Below, piece after piece: positions 53,408-64,000 of a stretch of 64,000 nt of DNA. Position 1 is the first letter of the stretch, and the number at the start of each line of letters is the position of its first letter. The notes under the pieces were generated by a model, which saw only the letters and a list, made by a program, of their open reading frames with translations, did no database searches and was not told the DNA's origin. The stretch is from assembly GCF_902459465.1 (NCBI RefSeq), contig NC_047073.1, forward strand, positions 7,565,036-7,629,035. The letters are read 5' to 3'. This DNA is from Asterias rubens. Lineage: Eukaryota > Echinodermata > Asteroidea > Forcipulatida > Asteriidae. Position numbers and translations under genes: made by a program.

Positions 53408-56400
53408 AACGAAAACTGATGATATCTAGAAGGCCTGAAAAACGAAAATAATAAAATAGTCACTTGAAGTATTTATTAAAAATTTAGTTGCAATTGAAGA
53501 TGAAAAAGTACACAGCGACCCACTGTTATTTTCACTCTTGGGGCTAAACTTTTACTAAAAAAAGTAAAACGGTACAACTGAACTAGTACAGTACTTACTA
53601 CTATACTAGTTTGTAGTTTAGTATTTAGACAGTTACTATAAGTGTGTTTATCTTCAAGTTTGCGCTAATCCTCCAATCAGATGTGCAGAATGGAGTGGTG
53701 ATAAAAACCTATATTGTACGGCTAATATCACTACCTGCATCTTGTGTGTTCTATGGTCACGCGCAAAGTTTGCTTGAAGATAAATACGTTATCTTGGAAA
53801 TAAGGAAAATATAGCGCCTCGTTGGATATGGGACGCAGAAGGGCTTTTTTTTCTTTGTATTCCACTCGCACTTGTGTGATAACTTATATTAGCACGGAGC
53901 AATAAATTTTTGCTCCATGGATTTAGACAGTTAATAAATAAGGGCATCCCAGGCCAAAGCCATAACATAAAGCAAATCCATGTGGTTTAAAAACGTCAAA
54001 TTGCCCCAACCACAATTTACATATTTAAGTTATGGAAACTGTGATAGGTGTATCTTGATACACCCATGTGGAGTACACCTATTAAACGATCAATGATTAT
54101 TTCTAAATGTCTGGGTTTGTTTTGCCATTTACATATTGAGTATCGTGTCTCTACACTTTCGTGGGTGAGAGACCATGATAGATAGTGATTCCTACACGGA
54201 GCGGGGGGAAGAGTTACCCTATCCATGGAGGTGGCTACCTCCATGCCCTACCCAAGCATGGAGATACAATCAAATAAGGCAGCTCTGATTTGAATCCTCT
54301 ACTAATAAACTAGACAGCAAAGCTGCCATGGCGAGCTGCCGATCGCCAGATAGAACCATGGATGATAGAACCATTGACCGACAGAAAAACCAATTGTTTG
54401 ATCAACTGATGGTCAAAGGGGTGGAGACATTGACAAGTATGACAAATGAAGCAATAACCATTTAAGGTTTTTAATGTTTTAGCTCATTCAACTGGAACCA
54501 GTGACAGTTTCAACTGTTCATATTATCTACATGTAAGCAGCAATATTTGATCGAAGTTTTAAATCTGTACATCATAGCAATAAGGAGTTATGACCATTTA
54601 CATGTAAGGTTTTCATTCTTTTAGCTCGTTCAACTGAAACCAGTGATGCACTCTTTGAGTTTGTTCTTTTCATATGCATCTATTATGTAAGAAGCAATAT
54701 TTGATTTAAGTTTCAAGTCAATACATCATTGCAATAGGGAGTTATGACCATTTAAGGTTTTCATTGTTTCAGCTCAACAGTGATGCACTCTTTTGAGTTT
54801 TATCTTACGACTTTATATAATAAGCAATATTTGATTTAAGTTTCAAGTCAGAACATCATTGCAAAAATAAGGAGTTAAGGTTTTCATTGCAATAACTGAA
54901 ACCAGTGACAGAGAGATTGATTTTTGTTAAATCATATTATTTCAGAACTTGAAGTTTGAGTTTGGTCCTTTAAAATCCAGATTTCAATGTTTAAGCCACT
55001 GTTAAAACCTTAAAAAAAACTTTAACATTCTTTTTTTCCAAAAACTTCCAACATTATTGGAAATCATAGCTGAAAAATTACCCAAAACGACTGGCAAATT
55101 TATATAACAATCCTACTTGGGCTTGTACTTGTACAAACAAAAACTCAACTCAAAGACTGAACTGAAGTGAAACGTATATAAACCAAAAACTATAACATTT
55201 CCACTGAGCGCGGACGGCCGGACAAAATCGGTTACAACATAGGCTCGCATTCTGCTAAAGCAGCTCGCCAAAAATATGATTGAACCCTCATCAGTATGAT
55301 CAGAACAAGACAAAACATAAGCAAACTGAAATTTAGTTGAACAATTGTTTACCTCAGTCATGCCAGTGGTTCGATGTTTGTTGTGATTTGTTAAGATTTG
55401 TTATGTCACATTCACATTGTGCATGTCAGATGGGGTGGATATTGCGTGTGGTGGATGTTCAATCGATCGAGCGTTTACAATCGCCGACCTCAACGGCAAG
55501 AGTGTGTGGTGGGTTATTTGACCTTTGACCTAACAATTCGAGAATGATTTGATTTAGTAACTGCTTAAAATTGTATTTTGCGATGATTTTCGTTCATAAA
55601 AATGTAAAACACATACTCCAGTGTAAAATGTTAATTTTTAAATGAGACATCCGCTAACAGATTTGTAAGTAATGGCTTTTATTATTTTGTTAATGTCCAC
55701 GAGATTTTACGAGAATTTACGAGAAGGAACGAGCAGACTCCATGTTGAATTTACAAACTTCTGAAACTTGTTGACAATTTCGAGTTGGATTCCTCGTCAA
55801 ACTTTTTCGATCAGTTGAAGCTGTCACTCTCTGATGTGCAGTTATGTGTAAGTATTTGGTAGTGTCTATTTGGGGGATCTTTGGTGGGGTTAAACTTCTC
55901 AATTTTAGTCAAAATTCCATTGGAATCATGTAAATTTGTACTCCTGAGTCCCCGCCGCGAACATGTTCTGTTTCCATTCTTTTGATTTCTACCACCACCT
56001 CGCCACCCCGTGTGTTGTTGTAATTGTGTGTGACTGATGAAACTGAAAGATTACAAAATGCGAACTTTCTTGATGTCTGGTGATGTCATGTGCACTATAC
56101 ATACATGCCTATCATCTCAAAAAGTTAAAATAGTTCTACTTACAAATAATACTATTACATAATATGCTAGAGTTTCTGATAGAAAATGAAATGTTAAATA
56201 ATAAAATGAATTAATTAAAATCGAATTGTTAAATTGAAAGATTTAGATGGCTGTTCAGAAAAATCCATTTCTAGTTCCATCCAGTCAAATTTTTACCAAG
56301 TCACAGACTTTTTTAGGTGACAAACAGTTTCTTGTCTGTATGTCAAGCTTGGATGGAACTAACTTGAAGTTTGAAACCCATGTGAGAGGATGGGATTATT

Positions 56401-56880
56401 AATTAGTTGCGATAACGTAACCCTCCTCCCGACGGATGGCCGCCAGGCCGGAGGGTTACAAGTTTGTTTCGAGCGGAAACGGTTGATCTGGTCCAACACG
56501 TACAATTTCGACAGCTAGTCACCAGATTTGCCCCATTTTTACCACTTTCAAAAATCATGACACAAATTCTGAGGGTACGAACTTAATCTGCAATGTCTAA
56601 TGCAGCCGCCATAATACTCAAAACACCATTTAGGAAATATTTCGAAGAAAAATGGACAAAAACTTGCCAGATCCCGGAGCGAAATCCCAGGTTCATGTTT
56701 TGAACCTGTCGCATCGAATGCATTATTTTGTTGTTGGGCTCAACCATTCTGTAAAAGGGGTGTTACAATGTTACAATCACCGAGTCAAGTGGTTAAAAAT
56801 AGAGTAACGTACGTGTACTTGCACAATAACAAATTGTTTGGTAGTTAGTAGCTTTTAAACGCTGTTAATGGCAAAATCAC
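53408..56880. other. Intergenic / upstream region of TMEM69
   Basis: No supported coding exon. It contains the diverged tandem repeats at 54436..54900 and several short GC-richer patches (e.g. 56418..56455, with a GTAACCCTCC...GGAGGGTTAC hairpin). Some of these may be first exons or promoters. Confidence 0.45.
54436..54900. repeat. Diverged tandem repeat, ~150 bp unit, about 3-4 copies
   Basis: AGCAATATTTGATTTAAGTT, then AGGAGTTATGACCATTTAAGG, then TTCAACTGAAACCAGTGATG occur in this order three times and in part a fourth. Confidence 0.8.
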
Positions 56881-58930
56881 TTGTTATGGTAGCTGATAGG
56901 AATTAATCGCTTCCAAACCGCTTCTTAACAGCTTCGAGAAAATTGGGGCCCACGGGAAATAATTTACTGTCTTCACCGTGTTCCAGTCAACAATTTTTAA
57001 CTTGAACATTACAATTAGGCCTGCGGTCGGGCCTAGGCTGAATTGCATCCATGTCGGTGAAAGTGTCGGTGAAATGGATTTTTGCTTTTTAACAGAGCAT
57101 AATTTGCCGAAAGGCGCCGGCCGTGATGGGGACTTATTTCCTGACGGCTCGGCGACCACTTTTGGGCGTCACACCATGGAGTGCACGCACACTCCTTTGA
57201 GTGCCTAAACGTCGCTTCTATTTTCTGGTAATTTTTTACGAAAATAATTATTCCAATAACATTTGTAATGTTATTACTAATTACTTTACAAGGTCAAGCT
57301 TTTTATGGGCATGTGGGACTGAACTTTTACATCAAACATTTTCAACTGGGTGCCGAGTTTGTATTTGTGCATGTGCCGAGTTTGTGAGTGCCGAGTTTGC
57401 AAGGTGCCGAGGTTGTAGGTGCCGAGTTTGCAAGGTTCCGAGTTTGCAGGCGCCGAGTTTGCAAGGTGCCGAAGTGACCGGTACCCATTAATAATGCAAG
57501 TCATCAAAAGAATGAATTGCAGGTATTTTCATAAATAATCCACCACCATGAGATGGTATTGAGAGAGTCTGTTGATCAGGTTGTTTCTCATGATTGTTGT
57601 TTTCCTCAAAACTCAGAAGTAATCAACACGTATTTTTTTTTTTTTTTTTTTTTTTGTATGCGTATTTCTACTATTTTTCTATGTCTGTTTCAAGGGATTG
57701 TTGCAGTGATTATTTTGCCAAAATAGTTATTTATACCGATGGAAAGGCCACTGTGTGTGCACAAAGATTTGGAAACTTTGATGGGGAAAATTGTCAGTCT
57801 GTCAGTAGCTGTCGCAGCGTCTGTTGTGGGAGAGTGACACATCTATGTTACTTTAAAACGGGTCCTCAGGAATTTTACTTGATGTTTATGTTTGGTTTAA
57901 AAAAAAATACACATTCAGGCTTGATACTTCACAGAGCCAAAAAGGTGATTGCCTCCATGCCCCCTGTCATTGCCTTGGTGCCCTTGAAGTGCTCCAGTAG
58001 AAACTACATTTTCCTCATAGGGTGCCCTAATACCAAAGACTTTCTTGCCCTGCACATTCTTGAACAATTTCTTGATATGCTATAACTCAAGTAGCTGTAT
58101 GAGTGGAAAGAAGCAACAATTTGTATTCATTTTTTATTGTATTATAAATTTATGTTATAAAACACAGATACCATTTCAGAAATGTTCTCTCTCTTAAATT
58201 TTACAGGATTTCTGCTCTCCGATGTTCAGTTTGACAAACATGTATGAATAGAGTTTCCAACTTCTGTATTTTCATGAAAGAATTTCAAACCACTCTGGAA
58301 CCAACTGCATCAGTTCATCAGTGTGACATTTTCTCTACGCAACAAGCATGATCATCAGATGTGCAATGTCGTGACACAAGTTAAAAGTGACCCCCCAAAA
58401 CGCTGTTGAAGTTTAAACAAGGAGCCATAAAATATCCATTCTTTGGAAACAATAAGAAGTTGAGTCTATAATAATAAGTTGCACAATGTAACCGAGATTG
58501 TTGTCTTCCAACCAAAAATTGACTTATCAGTGCTTCCAAAAAGTTTTGTTTTTGTTCCAAATTTGTGTGTTTTAGTTTTTTGGTTTTGTTGTATATATTT
58601 GAAAGTCTTTCTTGGATATTTTTGTTTTAAACCCAAAATTTAAGCATTTCAGAAAAAAAAGAAAAAAGTAAAACATATGATGGCACTTTTGATTAGCAAA
58701 ACTAAGATAATTGCAAAAATGGTTTAATAGTAGAGTCTTAGTTGGTGAGAGCCATTTGTTTCTGCTGAAAAGAGCCAGACCAAGTTTTGTCATGTAGATG
58801 AAACTGCTTAGTAGCGTAAACATCTCTGTACAAAAACCATAAAATACAAGCAAAGTACAATGACCGAGTGGCTGTTATAACAGTGGTCCCAAGATTTTAG
58901 ATATAGAAGTAAAATTAACGGAAACCATAG
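56880..58930. other. No supported gene
   Basis: Includes a GC-richer patch at 56930..57190, short GCCGAGTTTGCAAGGT repeats at 57349..57475, a T-run of over 20 at about 57631..57655, and the 57944..58050 repeat related to 4018..4190. Frames here lack domains. Confidence 0.45.
57349..57475. repeat. GTGCCGAGTTTGCAAG short tandem repeats
   Basis: About nine variants of GTGCCGAGTTTG, spaced by 4-12 bases. Confidence 0.8.
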
Positions 58931-58931
58931 T

Positions 58932-59175
58932 GCCTTGACTCAACGTGGTTTTGGGCTTTTTGCCCGAGAAACATCCTCTGCGAGTCAGAAAGTAAACTTC
59001 AAGACATCTTGGCTGCAGTGAAAGTATCACCCATTTTGCAGCCACAGAAAGAGCTTGACTCAACGTTGTTTGGGGCTTTTTGCCCGAGAAACATCCTCTG
59101 CGAGTCGGAAAGTAAACTTCAAGACATCTTGGATGCAGTGAAAGAATAACCCATTTTGCAGCCACCGGAAAGAGC
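58932..59175. repeat. Tandem duplication of ~121 bp
   Basis: CTTGACTCAACGTGGTTTTG through 'TTGCAGCCACAGAAAGAG' is repeated immediately with about eight substitutions. The minus-strand frame across it repeats its own peptide, and no domain is seen. Confidence 0.9.
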
Positions 59176-59711
59176 TGACAAAACTAAAATGGCTAGGTAG
59201 CCCAAGCTAAACGCCGACTTGTTGGGCAGTTGGGCAGAAAAAGTGAACAAAAACTTGAAAAGACTTGTGTTGTATGCAAGACGTGAGACGCAGTGAAGAC
59301 ACAACAAGTGCCTGAAGACGGTGAATGCGATAAGCCTTCATTGTCTGCCCACTTCAGGAGGTAAGTTGTACTTAAGCATGGTTCTGCCCACGGTGGTCGG
59401 TGTAGGAAAGCCTGCCCGGCAATCATGACTTCCCGACCACCATTTGCGAAGTTGACCCTCTTTCTGCCTGCCACACATTTTCCAACTTTTAGAATTAAGC
59501 TTGGCAATTTCATTCCACATATTTTAAAAAAGATGTACAAATTTTGCATTTACCAATGTATCAAAAGTTATATCCCATTGGTTTGAGTCTGTTTTAATAA
59601 TCGAGGATCAGCGAGTAAGGCCCATTGTATCTGCTGTTTACAACAGACGAGGAAAAATGCTCGCATTGCTTTTGGGGGTACATCACCAGGGCTCAAAGCT
59701 TTTCGTAAAGT

Positions 59712-60084
59712 AGTCCATCGGGCTAGTTAGTCCATCGGGCTAGTTAGTCCATCGGGCTAGTTAGTTCATCGGGCTAGTTAGTCCATCGGGCTAGTTAGTC
59801 CATCTGGCTAGTTAGTCCATCGGGCTAGTTAGTCCATCGAGCTAGTTAGTCCATCGGGCTAGTTAGTCCATCGGGCTAGTTAGTCCATCGGGCTAGTTAG
59901 TCCATCGGGCTAGTTAGTCCATCGGGCTAGTTAGTCCATCGGGCTAGTTAGTCCATCGGGCTAGTTAGTCCATCGGGCTAGTTAGTCCATCGGGCTAGTT
60001 AGTCCATCGGGCTAGTTAGTCCATCGGGCTAGTTAGTCCATCGGGCTAGTTAGTCCATCGGGCTAGTTAGTCCATCGGGCTAGT
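59712..60084. repeat. 17 bp minisatellite, ~22 copies
   Basis: The unit AGTCCATCGGGCTAGTT is repeated head to tail about 22 times with only a few single-base variants (e.g. AGTTCATC, CATCTGGC, CATCGAGC). The unit length is not a multiple of three. Confidence 0.97.
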
Positions 60085-60126
60085 AAACTGTGTATTTTGC
60101 TTGCCCCCAGGAAGGTCTACTAGTAG

Positions 60127-60290
60127 ACAAATATTGACTGCTTCGAGTGCTATGGTTAAAACTACGACTCCCGAGGTGATCCCATGAGCGTTCTATGCGC
60201 CGAGGGAAAATGGAATGCTCCGGGGATCACCGAGGGAGTCGTAGTTTTAACCATAGCATGAGTTAAAGCAGTCAATATTTGTTTTATAAC
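60127..60290. repeat. Fold-back MITE
   Basis: CAAATATTGACTGCTT and GCTATGGTTAAAACTACGAC at the left are mirrored by GTCGTAGTTTTAACCATAGC and AAGCAGTCAATATTTG at the right. Confidence 0.88.
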
Positions 60291-61061
60291 ACCCCAACAG
60301 ACTATTTATCATCTTCGTACACGTAACGTTCGTTTTCGTACCCGCGTTTCAGATACACAGATGCATACATGTAGCTGATTAGGTTCGAGGTGGGTAAAAA
60401 GATGTCTGGATACTGCACGTCGTGTGATAGTCGTCGGACTATCACACGGCAAACGATGCACTATAACACGGCAAACGATGCACTATCACACGGCCGCCGT
60501 CTAGTAAAACTAAGACATGTCATGTGACGCGCTCTAAACCAATGAAAAGGCAGAATATTCGTAAGGAGTGTTATAATAGCTAATAATAGATATTGTTTAC
60601 ATTGTTTTTTATCGCACAGCAAAAATAAGTAAACACATTAAAAAAAAAATTATTATTTACATTTAAAACAGAAGGAAGTATGAACATTTTAATCAAGTAG
60701 GTTGTACAGTTTTTAGGAGTCCACAGGGCATTTTGAGGAATGGTGTTTACTAGCTCCCTAATATGGATAGCACTTAGCAGTTTTTATAAACCATTGTACG
60801 ACAGGGCCCAATTTCATATAGCTGCTTTAAACAGAAAATCATGCTTAGCAACTTTTGTCACAGAATGCACATGTGAAATTGTACTTTGGCTGGTAACCTT
60901 ATTTTAGTAAGCATGATTCTGATGTGCTAAGCTACTTTTTGTGCTTAAAGCAGCTCTATAAAATTGAGCCCAGGCTAGTGCCAAGGGTGAGCTCTGAACT
61001 ACCCTAAAAAGGGGACAAATTTGACGTCACATTCAACTGTTTTACTTTTACTTTTTGTCAG
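60291..61061. other. Upstream intron of vasculin
   Basis: AT-rich, with short direct repeats (CACACGGCAAACGATGCACT near 60440..60490) and a good acceptor TTTTACTTTTTGTCAG at 61061. No 5' UTR exon could be placed. Confidence 0.45.
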
Positions 61062-61073
61062 GGGCAGTATGAT

Positions 61074-63628
61074 ATGGTATTGGCTGACATGGCCAACCCT
61101 CCTGAGCATGACTTCGCTCCCGCTTGGCTCAAGATTCCCTCAGAACAGGTAAGATATAGATGCAAAGGTCGCGGGTTGGAATCCCACCCGAGATATGCCT
61201 AGGATTTTGTTCACAGAACTCTGATGTATACAATGCTAACACACATCAGTGTATGGGTAAAAACCAAAATTAATACATGTAGGTAAGATATACAGTCGAC
61301 TCCCGTTATAACGAGGTCCGCCGGACTGGCCCATTTTCCTCGTATTATCCGAATCTCGTCTTAAACGCAGCGCGCTAAATATAGATACATACGTCATCAT
61401 TGTGCATGCACACAACACGTGTACTTGCATATACATGTACATGACATAATGGCCGCACGTGTGTACACACAGATGCATGGCAGAGCTGCAATTGACTATA
61501 CATGTACTACTGTGTGCATAGAGTAGTATGTGCGATGTACTGCACAAACAAGCACAACGCGGGGACTATAAAACTGTTTTAACTAAGTTGGTTTAGTTTT
61601 AAATTCAATTTTAAAATCAATTTATATTTTACAAGATTGATAAAAAGTGTAAGATTTTAACTTGCGTTCATGTTTTTGGGAAGTTTCTCTTACAAAACTT
61701 TGGTCGCCGGCAGTTTATTGCCAATGCAATAAATAGAGTCTTGGGTTTCATTGGTAACCACCTGTTTAAGACACCAGGGGAAATCTTACTGCTGCAATGC
61801 ATACTGCACACGCTGTGAAAATTTTCAGTAAATAAAATAAAAGCTGGATTTTCATTGGTAACCACTAGTGTAATAATAGAAGGTTCATTGCTAACGCGAG
61901 ATACCAGGGAAGATGTTCTGTGCATGTGTGTGCATGTGCAATACACTCGTCGCAGCAACAAAAAATAGAATCTTGATTTTCATTGGTAAACACTGTCATG
62001 TTAGATGGTTCATTGCCAATGTGGGATACCAGGTAAAATCTTGCTTTTGCATTCAATAATATTGATCACGCAACTAGTTTTGATTGTAAGTTGCGCGTGT
62101 TTTATTTCTTCTGAAAATTTATAATGCACTTATAAACTCAGTAGTTCAGTATCTTTTCTTAAGATTTCTCCAATGTTTGAACCATGCAAACCTCCTAATC
62201 CCACCATTGTCCGGAGTTTGGAATTAACAACCTTGCTTGCTGACTCGTGACTCCCGATTTCGGATTAGTGTTGCTAGCGGTAGCGTCCACTTAACACCTC
62301 TACTATTGTATGTCTTAAAAAAACCCACAAATATCGACTCTACCAGCTGTACAGGTATTTCCTTTATTGGTTTTTGAATTGTTCTCGTTATAGAAGGGTT
62401 TTAAACAATGTTTTGCTCGTAATGGGTCTCCCAAATAACCTTGTTACAACCGTGTTCTCGCTACTACCGTGCTCGTATAATCAGTATTTTAATGCATTGA
62501 AACACGCATGGGCCGTTCGGGACCGGCAAAAAACCTCGTATCAACCGGAACCTCGTAACATGCGAGCTCGTAATAACGGGAGTCGACTGTACATTGTAAC
62601 TTTTGAACCCTCTGAAGGATCTTGAAGTCTCTTTCAATTGAAAAGGCTGTTTTGTTGACAAAGTTAAATTTTGTTTTGCGGGGACAACAAATCCAGCAGT
62701 GGTGACCACATCGTTGCGTGGAGCCTACGTCAGGATCCCACCAAACGCACCTTTGACCTTGCATTCATTGCAGAATGGAGATTCACAGTCAATCCCTATG
62801 TACTATTATATACAAAAACAACATTTGAAACATCACATTCACAAAAACATTATGCACGCTGCATGCAGCTGGCGAAGATCACCTCGGACCAATCAAAACA
62901 CAGATATACGCCTCTCTTAATATTTATGCATGACGTCACAATTCTTACCCAAAATGAGGCTATGGGCGCACGTCCCCCATCACTTGCAGTGGCTGCGCCC
63001 ATAGCCTCGTTTTGGATTTAAAAGCATTGTAACATACCTCATGCATAAATATTAAGAGAGGCGTAAGGATAGCTTCTGTCATTGCCAGTTATCCAATGAA
63101 ATCATTGGGTTTGTAAAACCAGTACCTGTCTTTGTTCTTGCGGATAGAGACCGGGGACCAGTCTAGTGGAACAGTACTTTGTTGTGTGACAATGTAATTG
63201 TGTTTTTTGTTTTGTTTTTCAGCAGTCTTCTAAGACACTTAATGTATATAGCTCCACTAGTGGTTTAGAGACCGGGGACCAGTCTAGTGGAACAGTACTT
63301 TGTTGTGTGACAATGTAATTGTGTTTTGTTTTTCAGCAGTCTTCTAAGACACTTAATGTATTTAATCATAGCTCCACTAGTGGTTTAGAGACCGGGGACC
63401 AGTCTAGTGGAACAGTACTTTGTTGTGTGACAATGTAATTGTGTTTTTGTTTTGTTTTTCAGCGGTCTTCTAAGCCACTTAATGTAAATCATAGCTCCAC
63501 CAGTGGTAGACTAGGACTTGCAGACGACCATCAGGATAGATTTAGAGCAAGACATTACTCTACCGACTCACAACACAGCTATGGTAGATCACCGACACAT
63601 GACCAGCCCGGTTACAGGGGAAGAGATG
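61074..63628 (+). CDS. GPBP1: Vasculin (GPBP1/GPBP1L1 family), first two coding exons
   Basis: Coding exon 1 lies in 61062..61148 (acceptor at 61061, donor GTAAGA, phase 0). Coding exon 2 is 63463..63628 (acceptor TTGTTTTGTTTTTCAG, donor GTAAGT, phase 1). The start is ATG at 61074 or, aligning with the vertebrate start M-A, ATG at 61089. The peptide contains HDFAPAWLKIPSEQ, a near match to the vasculin N-terminus HDFAPAWLNF, followed by RSSKPLNVNHSSTSGR and an Arg/Ser/His-rich, low-complexity stretch ending GYRGRDG. Vertebrate vasculin binds GC-rich promoters and occurs in nucleus and cytoplasm. The remaining exons lie right of the window. The intron between the exons holds a Tigger-like element, a MITE and two extra copies of the exon 2 acceptor. 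Confidence 0.88.
61150..61245 (+). repeat. SINE remnant
   Basis: B-box-like GGTCGCGGGTTGGAATCCCACCCGAG followed by ATATGCCTAGGATTTTGTTC. The A box is lost. It starts directly after the vasculin exon 1 donor. Confidence 0.6.
61293..62589. mobile_element. Tigger/pogo-like non-autonomous element, 1.3 kb
   Basis: Terminal inverted repeats begin CAGTCGACTCCCGTTATAAC at the left and end ATAACGGGAGTCGACTG at the right, flanked by TA on both sides (61291..61292 and 62590..62591). TA duplication plus such ends fits the Tc1/mariner-pogo group. No transposase frame is present. It sits in the vasculin intron. Confidence 0.85.
62911..63065. repeat. Fold-back MITE
   Basis: CGCCTCTCTTAATATTTATG and GAGGCTATGGGCGCA at the left are mirrored by TGCGCCCATAGCCTC and CATAAATATTAAGAGAGGCG at the right. 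The central CACTTGCAGTGGC is a small stem. Confidence 0.88.
63147..63507. repeat. Triplicated 3' splice site and start of vasculin exon 2
   Basis: Units at 63147..63267, 63268..63387 and 63388..63507 (121, 120 and 120 bp) each contain GAGACCGGGGACCAGTCTAG, a T-rich tract, TTTTTCAG (AG at 63222, 63336 and 63462) and the coding start. Only the third copy continues into the full exon. The first two run to TAA about 120 bases on unless skipped. Confidence 0.93.
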
Positions 63629-64000
63629 GTAAGTCTCCATTTGTTTAAATCTTTCCCCTTTTTTTATGAGATATCACCCGACTCACAAGGCCAGCCGGCC
63701 AATTCAAGGTGAGGGCTACTGATTTGGGCTACCAACCCAAATCAAATGTCACTGAGGGCATGTTGCTACCTACATGTATTCCTGGGGCTGAAACATGGTT
63801 ATCCCCTTCACAGTCCGTAAAGATGAAGGTATGGGTATCATCCACTTAGGAGCCTGATTATAATACCAAAAGATGCTAAAGGCTTCTATCAAAAAGATTT
63901 TGTTGCCATTAATTTTAAGTGATTACCAACTTAACTTAACTTAACATAATTGCATTTATAAAGCACTTTAACACTGCTCAAAACGTATACAATCCCTTTA
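63629..64000. other. Start of vasculin intron
   Basis: No exon. It ends in a TTAACTTAACTTAACATAATTGC stretch followed by ATTTATAAAGCACTTTAA, which looks like the 3' part of a SINE-type repeat. Confidence 0.5.

Noticed and set aside
57594-58085. 163-codon plus-strand frame
   Set aside because: It starts in a T-run, ends in the dispersed GGGCACC repeat and has no domain. The Cys content looks accidental.

Overview
This is a eukaryotic, animal-type window: AT-rich, intron-dense and full of short palindromic DNA transposons (MITEs), tRNA-derived SINEs, microsatellites and minisatellites. The repeats look like those of echinoderms. In particular, a ~350 bp element with ends like GGCAGTGGACACTATTGGTA is present about a dozen times. 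I think a sea star (Asteroidea) is the most likely source, but this rests on repeat style and gene content and not on a marker gene. Most long open frames here are chance or repeat-derived. Genes had to be rebuilt exon by exon from splice sites and reading phase.

Layout. 1.4-9.0 kb (+): the 3' four coding exons of an unrecognised single-pass membrane protein, followed by repeat-rich DNA. 15.5-17.0 kb: a hAT-type non-autonomous transposon with a perfect 8 bp target duplication. 17.3 kb (-): first coding exon of a secreted, dibasic-processed peptide precursor (neuropeptide-like). 25.2-34.2 kb (-): a complete ten-exon gene for a 672-residue type I membrane protein with a signal peptide, four fibronectin-III domains, one transmembrane helix and a cytoplasmic tail with a YxxQ motif. 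Its first domain resembles class II cytokine receptors and its intron layout resembles cytokine receptors generally. This is the most interesting gene in the window. 34.5-39.1 kb: a large palindromic transposon with ~1.2 kb inverted arms. One arm carries the first exons of a MULE-like, FLYWCH/WRKY-type zinc-finger transposase gene and the other arm carries a mirrored, frameshifted copy.

40.4-47.9 kb (+): a two-exon THAP-domain gene whose ~6.9 kb intron is full of repeats, followed within 334 bp, with no polyadenylation signal between, by a six-finger C2H2 protein (48.2-49.3 kb, +). 52.6-53.4 kb (-): TMEM69, a predicted mitochondrial multi-pass protein. 61.1-63.6 kb (+): the first two coding exons of vasculin (GPBP1 family), with the 3' splice site of the second exon present three times in tandem. 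The gene runs off the right edge.

No operon-like cooperation is visible. These are independent genes separated by transposon-rich DNA. The orthologues I am confident in are TMEM69 and vasculin. The THAP and C2H2 calls are domain-level. The cytokine-receptor-like, neuropeptide-like and 1.4-9.0 kb proteins are described without a firm name.
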